This document shows, piece by piece, positions 43,987 through 52,648 of a stretch of DNA of 64,000 nt. Location: the NCBI RefSeq assembly GCF_001411805.1, contig NZ_CP007212.1:744001-808000 (forward strand), given 5' to 3'. Positions within the stretch are counted from its first letter, which is position 1. Every line of letters begins with the position of its first letter. The notes beneath the pieces were generated by a model. The model was not told the origin of the DNA and searched no databases. It saw only the letters and a list, made by a program, of their open reading frames with translations. The translations under genes were made by a program, and so were the position numbers. The stretch comes from Burkholderia plantarii (GTDB lineage Bacteria; Pseudomonadota; Gammaproteobacteria; Burkholderiales; Burkholderiaceae).

Positions 43987-45156
43987 TCAGGCCAGCGACG
44001 ACGGCCCGGCCAGCGGGCGCCGTTCGAGCGACGCCGACCACAGCGTCAGCGCGAGCGCGCCGACTGCCATCGCGGCACCCACCCACGGCAGTTGCGCGAA
44101 CGGCACGCCGGCACCGATCGCGAGGCCGCCGAGCCACGCGCCGGTGGCGTTGCCGAGGTTGAAGGCGCCCTGGTTCAGCGTCGAGGCGAGATTCGGCGCC
44201 TCGCTCGCGCGATCGACGATCAGGATCTGCGCGATCGGCACGATCGCGAACGCGAGCACGCCCCACACGAAGATCGTCACGAGCGCGGGGATCGGCAGGC
44301 GCATGGTGCCGCCGAACACGGCCTGCACGAGGCCGATCAGCGCCAGCACCACGATCAGCGAGGGCATCCGGCGCCAGTCGGCGAGCTTGCCGCCGATCGT
44401 GCCGCCTATCGTCAGCCCGAGGCCGAACAGCAGCAGCACCAGCGTGACCTCGTGCGGCGAGAAGTGCGTGACGTCCTCGAGGATCGGCGTGATGTAGGTG
44501 AACACCGAGAACAGGCTGGCCGAGGCGAGCACGCTGATGCCGAGCACCATCAGCACCTGCGGGTTGCGCATCACGCGGAATTCGCGCGCGATGCTGGTGG
44601 ACGGCATCTCGAGCTGGCGGGGCAGGCAGACCGCGAGCGCGCCGGCCGCCAGCACGCCGATCGCGGTGACGGCCCAGAACGTCGAGCGCCAGCCGAACGC
44701 CTGGCCGAGCGCGGTGCCGAGCGGCACGCCGAGCACGTTGGCGAGCGTGAGGCCGGTGAACATCAGCGCGATCGCCTGCGCGCGGCGGTTCGGCGCGACC
44801 AGGCTGCTCGCGACCACCGAGCCGATCCCGAAGAACGCGCCATGGCAGAACGCCGTCACCACGCGCGCGGCCATCAGCAGGCCGTAGTTCGGCGCGATCG
44901 CGCAGAGCAGGTTGCCGGCGATGAACACGCCGATCAGGCCGAGCAGCGCCTGGCGGCGCGGCATCTTCGCCGTGATGATCGCGAGGATCGGCGCGCCGAT
45001 CGTCACGCCGAGCGCGTACCCCGACACCAGCATGCCGGCGGCGGGGATCGAGACGTCGAGATCGAGCGCGACGTTGGGCAGCAGCCCCATGATGACGAAT
45101 TCGGTGGTACCGATACCAAACGCGGCAATGGCGAGGGCGAACAGGGGCAGCGGCAT
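43987..45156 (-). CDS. MFS transporter, DHA1/AraJ-like
   Basis: 389 residues from ATG 45156; upstream in-frame codons lack membrane character. Twelve segments, LALAIAAFGIGTTEFVIMGLLPNVALDLDVS near residue 5 and GAPILAIITAKMPRRQALL near 54 (motif A variant) match the drug:H+ antiporter-1 group, including AraJ and purine efflux proteins. No regulator is adjacent. Confidence 0.87.
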   Translation of the reverse strand: MPLPLFALAIAAFGIGTTEFVIMGLLPNVALDLDVSIPAAGMLVSGYALGVTIGAPILAIITAKMPRRQALLGLIGVFIAGNLLCAIAPNYGLLMAARVVTAFCHGAFFGIGSVVASSLVAPNRRAQAIALMFTGLTLANVLGVPLGTALGQAFGWRSTFWAVTAIGVLAAGALAVCLPRQLEMPSTSIAREFRVMRNPQVLMVLGISVLASASLFSVFTYITPILEDVTHFSPHEVTLVLLLFGLGLTIGGTIGGKLADWRRMPSLIVVLALIGLVQAVFGGTMRLPIPALVTIFVWGVLAFAIVPIAQILIVDRASEAPNLASTLNQGAFNLGNATGAWLGGLAIGAGVPFAQLPWVGAAMAVGALALTLWSASLERRPLAGPSSLA

Positions 45157-45283
45157 CGGGCGGTTCCGGGAAAACGGGCCGGGCTCGCGCGCCGCGGAAT
45201 GCGGCGCGCCCACGGCGGGGCGGGAATAGCCGCGATTCTATCTCAGTAAAAACCCGGACAAGAAAGGAATGCGAGGGGCCGGA

Positions 45284-45976
45284 TCAGCTGTTGCTCGCCG
45301 GCGACGCGGCGTCCGGCGCGGGCGCGGTGGCGGGGGCCTGTGCCGCTTCCCAGCCGTTCTCGAACAGGCAGGCTTCGAGCGGCAGGCGCGCGGCCCAGTG
45401 CTCGGCCTCGAGCATTGGCTGTTCGTAGAACGCGTCGACGTGGCCGATGCACAGCACCGCGATCGGCTTCGCGCGGTCGGGCATGCCGAGCAGCGCGCGC
45501 AGCGCGTCGACGTCGAACAGCGACACCCAGCCCATGCCGAGCCCTTCGGCGCGCGCGGCGAGCCACATGTTCTGGATCGCGCAGGCCGCCGAGGCGAGGT
45601 CCATCTCGGGCAGCGTGCGGCGCCCGAACACGTGCCGCTCGCGGTCGTCGGCCAGCGCGACCACGAGGATCTCGCCGCATTCGCGGATCCCTTCCACCTT
45701 GAGGCGCATGAACTCCTCGCGGCGCTGGCCGAGCGCGTCGGCGGTCGCGCAGCGCTCGGCCTCGACGATCGCGTGGATCCGTTCGCGCAGCGCGCGGTCG
45801 GTGATCCGGATGAAGCGCCACGGCTGCATGAAGCCGACGCTCGGCGCGTGATGGGCGGCGCGGATCAGCCGCGCGAGCACGGCCGGATTGACGGGATCGG
45901 AAGTGAAGTGGCGCATGTCGCGCCGCTCGAAGATCGCCCGGTAGACGGCGGCGATCGAGGCATCGTCGAAACGCAT
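45284..45976 (-). CDS. bluB: 5,6-dimethylbenzimidazole synthase BluB
   Basis: 230 residues. BluB splits FMNH2 with O2 to make the lower ligand of cobalamin. FDDASIAAVYRAIFERRDMRHFTSDPV near residue 3, HHAPSVGFMQPWRFIRI near 42-58 and AIQNMWLAARAEGLGMGWVSLFD near 130 are characteristic, unlike ordinary nitroreductases. A low-complexity Pro/Ala tail (APATAPAPDAASPAS) ends the protein. The start at 45976 fits the family; a longer in-frame form is possible. No cob genes are in this window. Confidence 0.9.
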   Translation of the reverse strand: MRFDDASIAAVYRAIFERRDMRHFTSDPVNPAVLARLIRAAHHAPSVGFMQPWRFIRITDRALRERIHAIVEAERCATADALGQRREEFMRLKVEGIRECGEILVVALADDRERHVFGRRTLPEMDLASAACAIQNMWLAARAEGLGMGWVSLFDVDALRALLGMPDRAKPIAVLCIGHVDAFYEQPMLEAEHWAARLPLEACLFENGWEAAQAPATAPAPDAASPASNS

Positions 45977-46313
45977 GGAGAAGGCGGGGAGGGCTACGGG
46001 GCCGGGAGAGCCGGCGAACGAGCGCAACGATAGCAGATCCTTCGACGCGACCGCGTCGGCCATGGCGGCGGGCGAGGGGGCCGGGCAGGCGTGCCGGGGG
46101 CCGCAGAGCAACGATGGCGCGCGTGGCACGCGTCCGGCCGGCCGCGGTCGGCAAAGGCGCGGCGGCCGACCTTTCCGGCCGCCGCCGTTGGCGGGCGGGG
46201 CCCGCCGTATCGTGGCCGTCGGGCCGCGGATGGCGACGCGCGTGCCGATGGCCACGAACGCGGCTATTGGCCGCATTCGGTGACGCGCGGCCGGCGCCGC
46301 CCGCCGCCGCGCG
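45977..46313. other. Intergenic region between bluB and the LysR gene
   Basis: About 340 GC-rich bases without a gene. A hairpin GCGGCGGCCG-N7-CGGCCGCCGC at 46159-46185 follows the LysR stop on the minus strand, without a T tract; it may be a weak terminator or simply high-GC structure. Confidence 0.45.
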
Positions 46314-47288
46314 TCACTGCAGGCCGGTGGTGACGACCTCGGCGTGTTCGCCGAGCGTGTCGTGGACGTAGCCGTAGCGGCCGTTCGAGCGCGCGCCGAA
46401 GTGGTAGAGCGCGTGCTCGACGAAGCTGCGCGTGCGGGCCGGCACGAACTGGCGGTTCGGATAGACCACCGCGAGCTGCGCGTCGGGATCGTCGATCCGG
46501 TAGTCGGCCAGCAGCCGGACCAGTTCGCCGCGCGAGATCGCGTCGGCCACGAAGCTCTCCGGCAGGATCGCGATGCCGGAGCCGGCCAGCACGGCGGCGC
46601 GCACCAGCCAGGCGTCGTTGATCGTGTAGGACGGCTGCAGCGTGACGAGGTGCGCGAAGCGGCCGGCATCGACGAAGCGCCACGCGAAGCCGTGCGCGTC
46701 GAGCGGCAGCGTGATGGCCGCGTGCCGCGCGAGTTCGTCGGGCCGGTGCGGCTCGCCGCGCTGCTCGATGTAGGCCGGCGAGGCGATCGCCACGAACGGG
46801 TCGGGCGCGAGCGCGTGGCTCACGAGCGCGGGGCCGTCGTCGATCCGGCGGCCCGCGAGGATCGCCGCGTCGTAGGAGGTGTCGAGCCCGTCGATCGGCC
46901 CGTCGGCGATGGTCAGTTGCACGCGCACCTTCGGATACTGGCGGCGGAAGCCGTCGACGAGCGGCGTGAGCCGCTGCGGCGAGAGCGCCCCCGACACGGC
47001 GATGCGCAGCGTGCCCACCGGCTCGCGGATCGTATGCGCGACCGAGGCCTCGAGGTGATCGAACTCCTCGAGCAGGGCGCGGCAACCGTCGAGATAACGG
47101 GTGCCGGCCTCGGTCAGCGACAGGTTGCGCGTCGTGCGATGGATCAGGCGGGTGTTCAGATGCGTTTCCAGCATCGCGATCGACCGCGTGACGAGAGCGT
47201 TCGATACGCCGAGCTTGCGCGCGGCCTGTCGGAAGCTCTGCAGTTCGGCGACGCAGACGAACACCCTCATGGTTTGGATCTGGTTCAT
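46314..47288 (-). CDS. LysR-type transcriptional regulator
   Basis: 324 residues. HTH: MRVFVCVAELQSFRQAARKLGVSNALVTRSIAMLETHLNTRLIHRTTRNLSLTEAG, then a LysR effector-binding domain. The Met at 47288 or six codons later can start it. Belongs to the large CrgA group. Neighbour of bluB on one side and a long AT-rich intergenic region on the other; its target is unclear. Confidence 0.9.
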   Translation of the reverse strand: MNQIQTMRVFVCVAELQSFRQAARKLGVSNALVTRSIAMLETHLNTRLIHRTTRNLSLTEAGTRYLDGCRALLEEFDHLEASVAHTIREPVGTLRIAVSGALSPQRLTPLVDGFRRQYPKVRVQLTIADGPIDGLDTSYDAAILAGRRIDDGPALVSHALAPDPFVAIASPAYIEQRGEPHRPDELARHAAITLPLDAHGFAWRFVDAGRFAHLVTLQPSYTINDAWLVRAAVLAGSGIAILPESFVADAISRGELVRLLADYRIDDPDAQLAVVYPNRQFVPARTRSFVEHALYHFGARSNGRYGYVHDTLGEHAEVVTTGLQ

Positions 47289-48066
47289 AGCTTGTCGGCC
47301 CGTTCGGATGATTTTGGTTGTGTAATTGCCGCGTCGAGAATCGTCCCGTCAATCGCTGTCGGATCAGCTCGGGGTCGATTATCGTAATACCCGCGACATC
47401 TTAAATTGTTCAATAAAGTCGGTAACGCAGTCAACCCGTTAATTGGTTGTCGTCGCCAGTATTTTTAACAGGTTTGGCATGTTGGAACGCAGTTTCATTT
47501 TTTCATGAAGTCAGGATATTCCTTGTTTTGCAAGGCTTTCTGGCTAGCAAGGGAAATCCGAGCTTCTGGTGGAAGAAATTCTGTATTTTTGTGATTTCAA
47601 GATTTCCGGAGATTCGGAATTCAGAATGAGGCGAGCGGAAATGCTTGAAGCGCGATGCTCGCCGTGAACGCCGCGCGTGCCGCGAGATTAACCTTCGCCG
47701 TGCAATTCCGATAATCCGGAAATCCCTTCGGAATCGGTTCCGGTCATCCGTGCGCCGTGTCGCGATCGTGTCGTCAAGCTGCGGCGAAGGCGCCGCGAAC
47801 GTGACGTGAACGCGTCGTGAAGACGCGCGCGGCCGCGAGGCCGGCCAGGGCTGCCCGGCGGCTGCGCGAGGCCGCGCCGGGGCCAGGCGGTAGCGGCGCG
47901 CACGGCGCACAAAGCTTGTGCAGGGGACGGCCCGGACCCGGTTCCAGCCGGCCCGTCGAGAGCGCCGTCGCCGCGCGGGGGCTTGCACGCGAGGCCGGTT
48001 CGCGGAATGATCGACGGTTCCGGTGCGCCCGCACCCGTTTCAACCGCTTTCGCCGATCCTCCGCTC
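47289..48066. other. Long intergenic region with an AT-rich island
   Basis: About 780 bases. The 47390-47640 portion is much richer in A/T than the rest of the window (TTTTTAACAGG, TTCATTTTTTCATG, CTGTATTTTTGTG). A 60-codon frame at 47447-47629 exists but lacks any family signal. Likely a promoter region or a scar of acquired DNA. Confidence 0.5.
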
Positions 48067-49278
48067 ATGTCCCATAACGATTACTCGCCGATTCCCTGCC
48101 CCGTCGTGGTTCCGCTCGACGCGATCCTGCCCGAGGAGCCGCTCCTGATGATGGGCGCCGGCCCCGTGCCGATCCCGGCCGCGGTCGCCAAGGCCAACGC
48201 GATCGTGATCAACCACCTCGGCGCGACCATGGCGAAGATCATCGAGCAGGTGAAGGAGATGGCGCGCTACGTGTTCCAGACGCGCACGAAATGGGTGCTC
48301 GGCGTGGCCGGCCCCGGCTCGGCCGCGATGGAGATGGCGATCTCGAACCTGGCCTGGCGCGGCACGCGCGTGCTGTCGATCCGCAACGGCTTCTTCAGCG
48401 CGCGGATGGCCGAGATGGCCACGCGCATCGGCGCCGAGGTCGCGCTGCTCGACGTGCCCGACCGCGAGGCGGCGAACCTCGAGGCGGTGGCCGCCGCGAT
48501 CGGGCGCGAGCGGCCCGAGATCGTGACGATCGTCCACGGCGAGACCTCGAACACGGTCTGGAACCGGCAGATGAAGGAGATCGCGGCGCTGGCCAAGGCG
48601 GCCGGCGCGCTGGTGGTGGTCGACGCGGTCTGCACGCTGTCCACCATGCCGCTCGAGATGGACGCCTGGGGCATCGACGCGGTGATCACGGGCGGCCAGA
48701 AGGGGCTGTCGTCGATCCCGGGCGTGTCGCTGATCGCGTTCTCCGACGCCGCCTGGGAGCGCATGAAGCAGCGCCCCGAGCCGAACGCGCACTGGTGTCT
48801 CGACATGGCGCTCGCCGAGAACTTCTGGCACAACGCCGGCTACCACTACACGGCGCCCGTCTCGGGCGTGCTCGCGCTGCACGAGGCGCTGCGCCTCGTC
48901 TGCCAGGAAACGCTCGAAAGCCGCTACGCGCGCCACCAGCGCTGCGCGCTCGCGCTGCAGGCCGGGATCGCGGCGCTCGGCCTCGAGCTCTATGCGCCCG
49001 AGGCGTGCCGGCTCAATTCGGTGGTGGGGATCCGCGTGCCGGAGGGCCTCACGCCGGGCATGATCTGCGGGCACATCTCGAAGCAGTATCAGGTCGAGAT
49101 CTCGGGGTCGTTCGGCCTGCCGATCGTGCGGATCGGCCAGATGGGCGAGCAGTGCCGCGAACACAACCTGTTCCGCACGCTGCACGCGTTCGGCCGCACC
49201 ATGGTCGACCTGAAGGTGCCGGTCGATCTGTCGGGCGGGGTTTCCGCGCTCGAACAGGCGCTGTCGAACCGGCTCTGA
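48067..49278 (+). CDS. Alanine-glyoxylate / ureidoglycine-glyoxylate-type aminotransferase
   Basis: 403 residues, ATG 48067. Class V PLP aminotransferase: LLMMGAGPVPIPAAV near residue 26, VVVDAVCTLSTMPLEMDAWGIDAVITGGQKGLSS with Lys212 as the Schiff-base lysine, and GMICGHISKQYQVEISGSFG. The family contains alanine-glyoxylate, serine-pyruvate and PucG-type (S)-ureidoglycine-glyoxylate transaminases and pyridoxamine-pyruvate aminotransferase. The xanthine dehydrogenase genes 1.7 kb away favour a purine-catabolic role, but this is context only. Confidence 0.85.
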   Translation: MSHNDYSPIPCPVVVPLDAILPEEPLLMMGAGPVPIPAAVAKANAIVINHLGATMAKIIEQVKEMARYVFQTRTKWVLGVAGPGSAAMEMAISNLAWRGTRVLSIRNGFFSARMAEMATRIGAEVALLDVPDREAANLEAVAAAIGRERPEIVTIVHGETSNTVWNRQMKEIAALAKAAGALVVVDAVCTLSTMPLEMDAWGIDAVITGGQKGLSSIPGVSLIAFSDAAWERMKQRPEPNAHWCLDMALAENFWHNAGYHYTAPVSGVLALHEALRLVCQETLESRYARHQRCALALQAGIAALGLELYAPEACRLNSVVGIRVPEGLTPGMICGHISKQYQVEISGSFGLPIVRIGQMGEQCREHNLFRTLHAFGRTMVDLKVPVDLSGGVSALEQALSNRL

Positions 49279-49531
49279 GAGACGCGCCGGCCGCGCGGGC
49301 CGGCGCTAATGCCGCTCGCGCCAGACGGGCGGCGCGGGAGCGGAGCGTCGCGGCGAGCGAGGATGGCGTGGGTCCGGCCGTCCGGCACATCGGTGCGGCG
49401 GCAACGATTCGGGCGTGCCATCCCGTTGCGGCCCGCGGCCGGGAAGCGTTGGCGGTTCGCGATACCCGCCGTCGCGGACGGCGCCGGCCCCGTTCCCGCC
49501 CGGCGTCCCGCCTGCCGCCTTCAGGCTGCCC

Positions 49532-50749
49532 TCAGGCAGCCGCGCCCGTGCGCGTGCCCACGCGCGTCTGCCGCTGGTAGAGCAGCACCGAGGTCGCGAT
49601 GCCGCCCGCGGCGGCCACCGCCGCGAACAGGAACACCTGCGGATAGCCGAACTCGCCCGCCACGTAGCCGGCGAGCGGCCCGGTGATGCCGAGCGACAGG
49701 TCGAGGAATACCGAATAGGCCGACAGCGCGGCGCCGCGGCTCGCCGGCGGCACCAGCGCGACGGCCTCGACGCCGAGCGCCGGGAAGATCAGCGCGAAGC
49801 CGAAGCCGGTCAGCGCGGCGCCCGCCAGCGCGACGTGCGGCACCGGCGCGAGCCAGAGCAGCAGCAGGCCCGCGCATTCCACGGCGAACGACACGATCGC
49901 CACGCGGAACCCGCCGTAGGTCTTGATGCTGTTCGCGAACAGCAGGCGCGAGCCGATGAACAGCAGCCCGAACACCGTCAGCGAGAGCGCCGCGTTCGGC
50001 CAGTGGCGCGCCGCGTAATAGAGCGCGATGAAGGTGGAGATCGAGCCGAAGCCGGCCGAGCCGAGCGCGAGCCCGAGGCCGTGCGGCAGCACGCGCGTGA
50101 ACACGCTCGCGTAGGACATCCGTTCGCCGTGGACCAGCGGCACCGGCGCGATGCGCAGCGCGAGCCAGTAGCCGCCCGCCGCGAGCGCCACCATCAGCAC
50201 GCCGAGCAGCGCCGCGTTCAGCGAATGGGCGATCGCCACGCCGAGCGGCGCGCCGATCGCGAGCGCCCCGTAGGTGGCGATGCCGTTCCACGAGATTACG
50301 CGCGCGTTGTGGGTCACGCCGACGCGGCCGATGCCCCACAGGATCGCGCCGGTGCCGACCAGGCTCTCGCCGATGCCGAGCACCAGCCGGCTCGCCGTCA
50401 GCAGCACCAGGCTCACCGCCGGCCAGCGCACGAACAGCAGCGCCACCAGCAGCAGCGCGCCGCTCGCGCCGCACCCCACCAGCCCGCGCAGCACCGTGCG
50501 CTTCGGCCCGAGCGTGTCCGCGCAGCGCCCCGCGAGCGGGCGCGAGGCCAGCGTCGCCAGATACTGCACGCTGATCACGGCCCCGGCGACCACCGCCGAC
50601 AGCCCCAGCTCCTCATGCACGAACCCCGGCAGCACCGCGATCGGCAGGCCGATCGTCAGATAGCAGACGAAGGTAAACGAGACGACGGAGACGATCTGCA
50701 GCGTCGTCGAGAACGCGCTGCGCGGGGGCAAATCGGAAGCGGATGACAT
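49532..50749 (-). CDS. MFS transporter, YhhS/YfcJ-like
   Basis: 405 residues from ATG 50749. Twelve membrane segments; [31 protein letters not shown] near residue 32 and [27 protein letters not shown] near 60 are typical of YhhS/UPF0226. Basic short loops follow. Function: export of small amphipathic compounds (YhhS gives glyphosate tolerance in some strains); substrate here unknown. Convergent with the aminotransferase gene. Confidence 0.85.
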   Translation of the reverse strand: MSSASDLPPRSAFSTTLQIVSVVSFTFVCYLTIGLPIAVLPGFVHEELGLSAVVAGAVISVQYLATLASRPLAGRCADTLGPKRTVLRGLVGCGASGALLLVALLFVRWPAVSLVLLTASRLVLGIGESLVGTGAILWGIGRVGVTHNARVISWNGIATYGALAIGAPLGVAIAHSLNAALLGVLMVALAAGGYWLALRIAPVPLVHGERMSYASVFTRVLPHGLGLALGSAGFGSISTFIALYYAARHWPNAALSLTVFGLLFIGSRLLFANSIKTYGGFRVAIVSFAVECAGLLLLWLAPVPHVALAGAALTGFGFALIFPALGVEAVALVPPASRGAALSAYSVFLDLSLGITGPLAGYVAGEFGYPQVFLFAAVAAAGGIATSVLLYQRQTRVGTRTGAAA

Positions 50750-51037
50750 GGGGGGCGGATCCAGCGGGAAAACGGGCGTCGGTAGAAACCCGAATTGTTG
50801 CATGGAACCGTTTCCGTCGCATGGACCGCTTAGTTCATCAGACGAATGACTGTGGCGTACACGCTGCATTTCGATATGGCATCGACAATATGCGCCCCAT
50901 GTCGTTCGGCCTATGGGTTGCCATTTTCGATGATGATAGCGTGCGACTTATTGACTCAAATGACGGCGCAAATGCCAGGTAACGGCCGCCCAGCCCACAC
51001 CCAGCCGCGCTCCCAGACCCACGATCCTCACGATCCC

Positions 51038-52621
51038 ATGAGCCAGCCGATCCGTTTCCATTTTCGCCAGGCGATCCGCGAAGTCAGCGGCGCCGCCACC
51101 ACCCGCACCGTCCTGCAGTATCTGCGCGAGGATGCGTCCTGCACCGGCACCAAGGAAGGCTGCGCCGAGGGTGACTGCGGCGCCTGCACGGTGGTGGTCG
51201 GCGAGCTGAACGACGCCGGCGGCGTCGAGTTCAAGGCCGTCAACGCCTGCATCCAGTTCCTGCCCACGCTCGACGGCCGCGCGCTCTACACCGTGGAGGA
51301 CCTGCGCCAGCCCGACGGCGCGCTGCATCCGGTGCAGCAGGCGATGGTCGACTGCCACGGCTCGCAGTGCGGGTTCTGCACGCCGGGCTTCGTGATGTCG
51401 ATGTGGGCGCTCTACGAGAAACACGGCGGCGGGCGTGCGGCCGGCCCGTGCGACGCGGCCGCGCCAGGCGCGCCCTGCGCGCGGGCCGCCGCGCCGTCGC
51501 GCGCCGAGATCGCCGACGCGCTGACCGGCAACCTGTGCCGCTGCACCGGCTACCGGCCGATCGTCGACGCGGCCGAGCGGATGTTCGCGATGGCGCCGCC
51601 CGCGTCTCCCGTCGATACCGCCGCGCTGGCCCGCACGCTCACCGCGCTGCGCCGCGACGACACGTTCCGCTACGAGCATGCCGGCCGAGGCTTCGACGCG
51701 CCGCGCAGCATCGAGGCGCTGGCCGCGCTGCGCGCCGCGAAGCCCGAGGCGCGGCTGCTGGCCGGCAGCACCGACGTGGGGCTGTGGGTCACCAAGCAGC
51801 TGCGCGACCTCGGCGACCTGATCTACCTGGGCCAGGTGGCCGAGCTGCGCCGCATCGACGAGCGTGACGGCTGGCTCGAGATCGGCGCGGGCGTGTCGGT
51901 CGAGCGCGCCTACGCGGCGCTCGCCGAGCACTATCCGGAGCTGGCCGAGATGTGGAAGCGCTTCGCCTCGCTGCCGATCCGCAACGCCGGCACGCTCGGC
52001 GGCAACGTCGCGAACGGCTCGCCGATCGGCGATTCGATGCCGGGCCTGATCGCGCTCGGCGCGCGCGTGGTGCTGCGCGGTCCCGAGGCGGCCCGCGAGC
52101 TGCCGCTCGAGGATCTCTACCTCGCGTACCAGAAGAAGGACATGGCCGCCGACGAGTTCGTCGCCGCGCTGCGCGTGCCGCTGCGCACCGGCGCGCGCGC
52201 GAACCTGCGGTTTCGCACCTACAAGCTGTCGAAGCGCTTCGACTCGGACATCTCGGCGGTCTGCGCCGCGTTCGCGTTCATCGCCGACGGCGAGACGATC
52301 CGCGCGCCGCGCGTGGCGTTCGGCGGCATGGCGGCTACCCCGAAACGCGCCGCGCAGGTGGAGGCGGCGCTGGCCGACGCGCGCTGGCACGAGGCCACGG
52401 CGCAGGCCGCGATGCAGGCGTTCGACCGCGATTTCGCGCCGCTCAGCGACATGCGCGCGACCAGCGGCTACCGGCTCGGCGCCGCGCGCAACCTGCTGTA
52501 TCGCTTCTGGCTGGAGACGCGCCCGCACGCGCCGCTCGCGCCCGAGGCGCTGAACGTGCGCTGCGTGGCCGCCGAGGCCGATGCAGCAGGGGCCGCCGGC
52601 CTTGCCGTCGCCGACCTTTGA
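51038..52621 (+). CDS. xdhA: Xanthine dehydrogenase small subunit XdhA
   Basis: 527 residues; start at 51038 matches the ferredoxin-like N terminus. Two [2Fe-2S] domains: CTGTKEGCAEGDCGACTVVVGE near residue 38 and CHGSQCGFCTPGFVMSMW near 107 plus NLCRCTGYRPIVDAA near 165, then an FAD domain (residues 225-400) and C-terminal CO_deh-flav domain. A Gly/Ala/Cys-rich insertion lies between the second and last Fe-S motifs (near residues 132-152). Passes electrons from the molybdenum subunit to FAD/NAD. Followed by xdhB after 27 bases. Confidence 0.95.
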   Translation: MSQPIRFHFRQAIREVSGAATTRTVLQYLREDASCTGTKEGCAEGDCGACTVVVGELNDAGGVEFKAVNACIQFLPTLDGRALYTVEDLRQPDGALHPVQQAMVDCHGSQCGFCTPGFVMSMWALYEKHGGGRAAGPCDAAAPGAPCARAAAPSRAEIADALTGNLCRCTGYRPIVDAAERMFAMAPPASPVDTAALARTLTALRRDDTFRYEHAGRGFDAPRSIEALAALRAAKPEARLLAGSTDVGLWVTKQLRDLGDLIYLGQVAELRRIDERDGWLEIGAGVSVERAYAALAEHYPELAEMWKRFASLPIRNAGTLGGNVANGSPIGDSMPGLIALGARVVLRGPEAARELPLEDLYLAYQKKDMAADEFVAALRVPLRTGARANLRFRTYKLSKRFDSDISAVCAAFAFIADGETIRAPRVAFGGMAATPKRAAQVEAALADARWHEATAQAAMQAFDRDFAPLSDMRATSGYRLGAARNLLYRFWLETRPHAPLAPEALNVRCVAAEADAAGAAGLAVADL

Positions 52622-52648
52622 CCGAACCGCAATACGGAAACCCGCGCC

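Noticed and set aside
46159..46185. Strong terminator after the LysR gene near bluB
   Set aside because: The hairpin lacks a T tract and lies in a GC-rich stretch, so it is only mentioned in the intergenic entry.
47447..47629. 60-codon frame in the AT-rich island
   Set aside because: No ribosome site, no homology signal; kept only as part of the composition finding.
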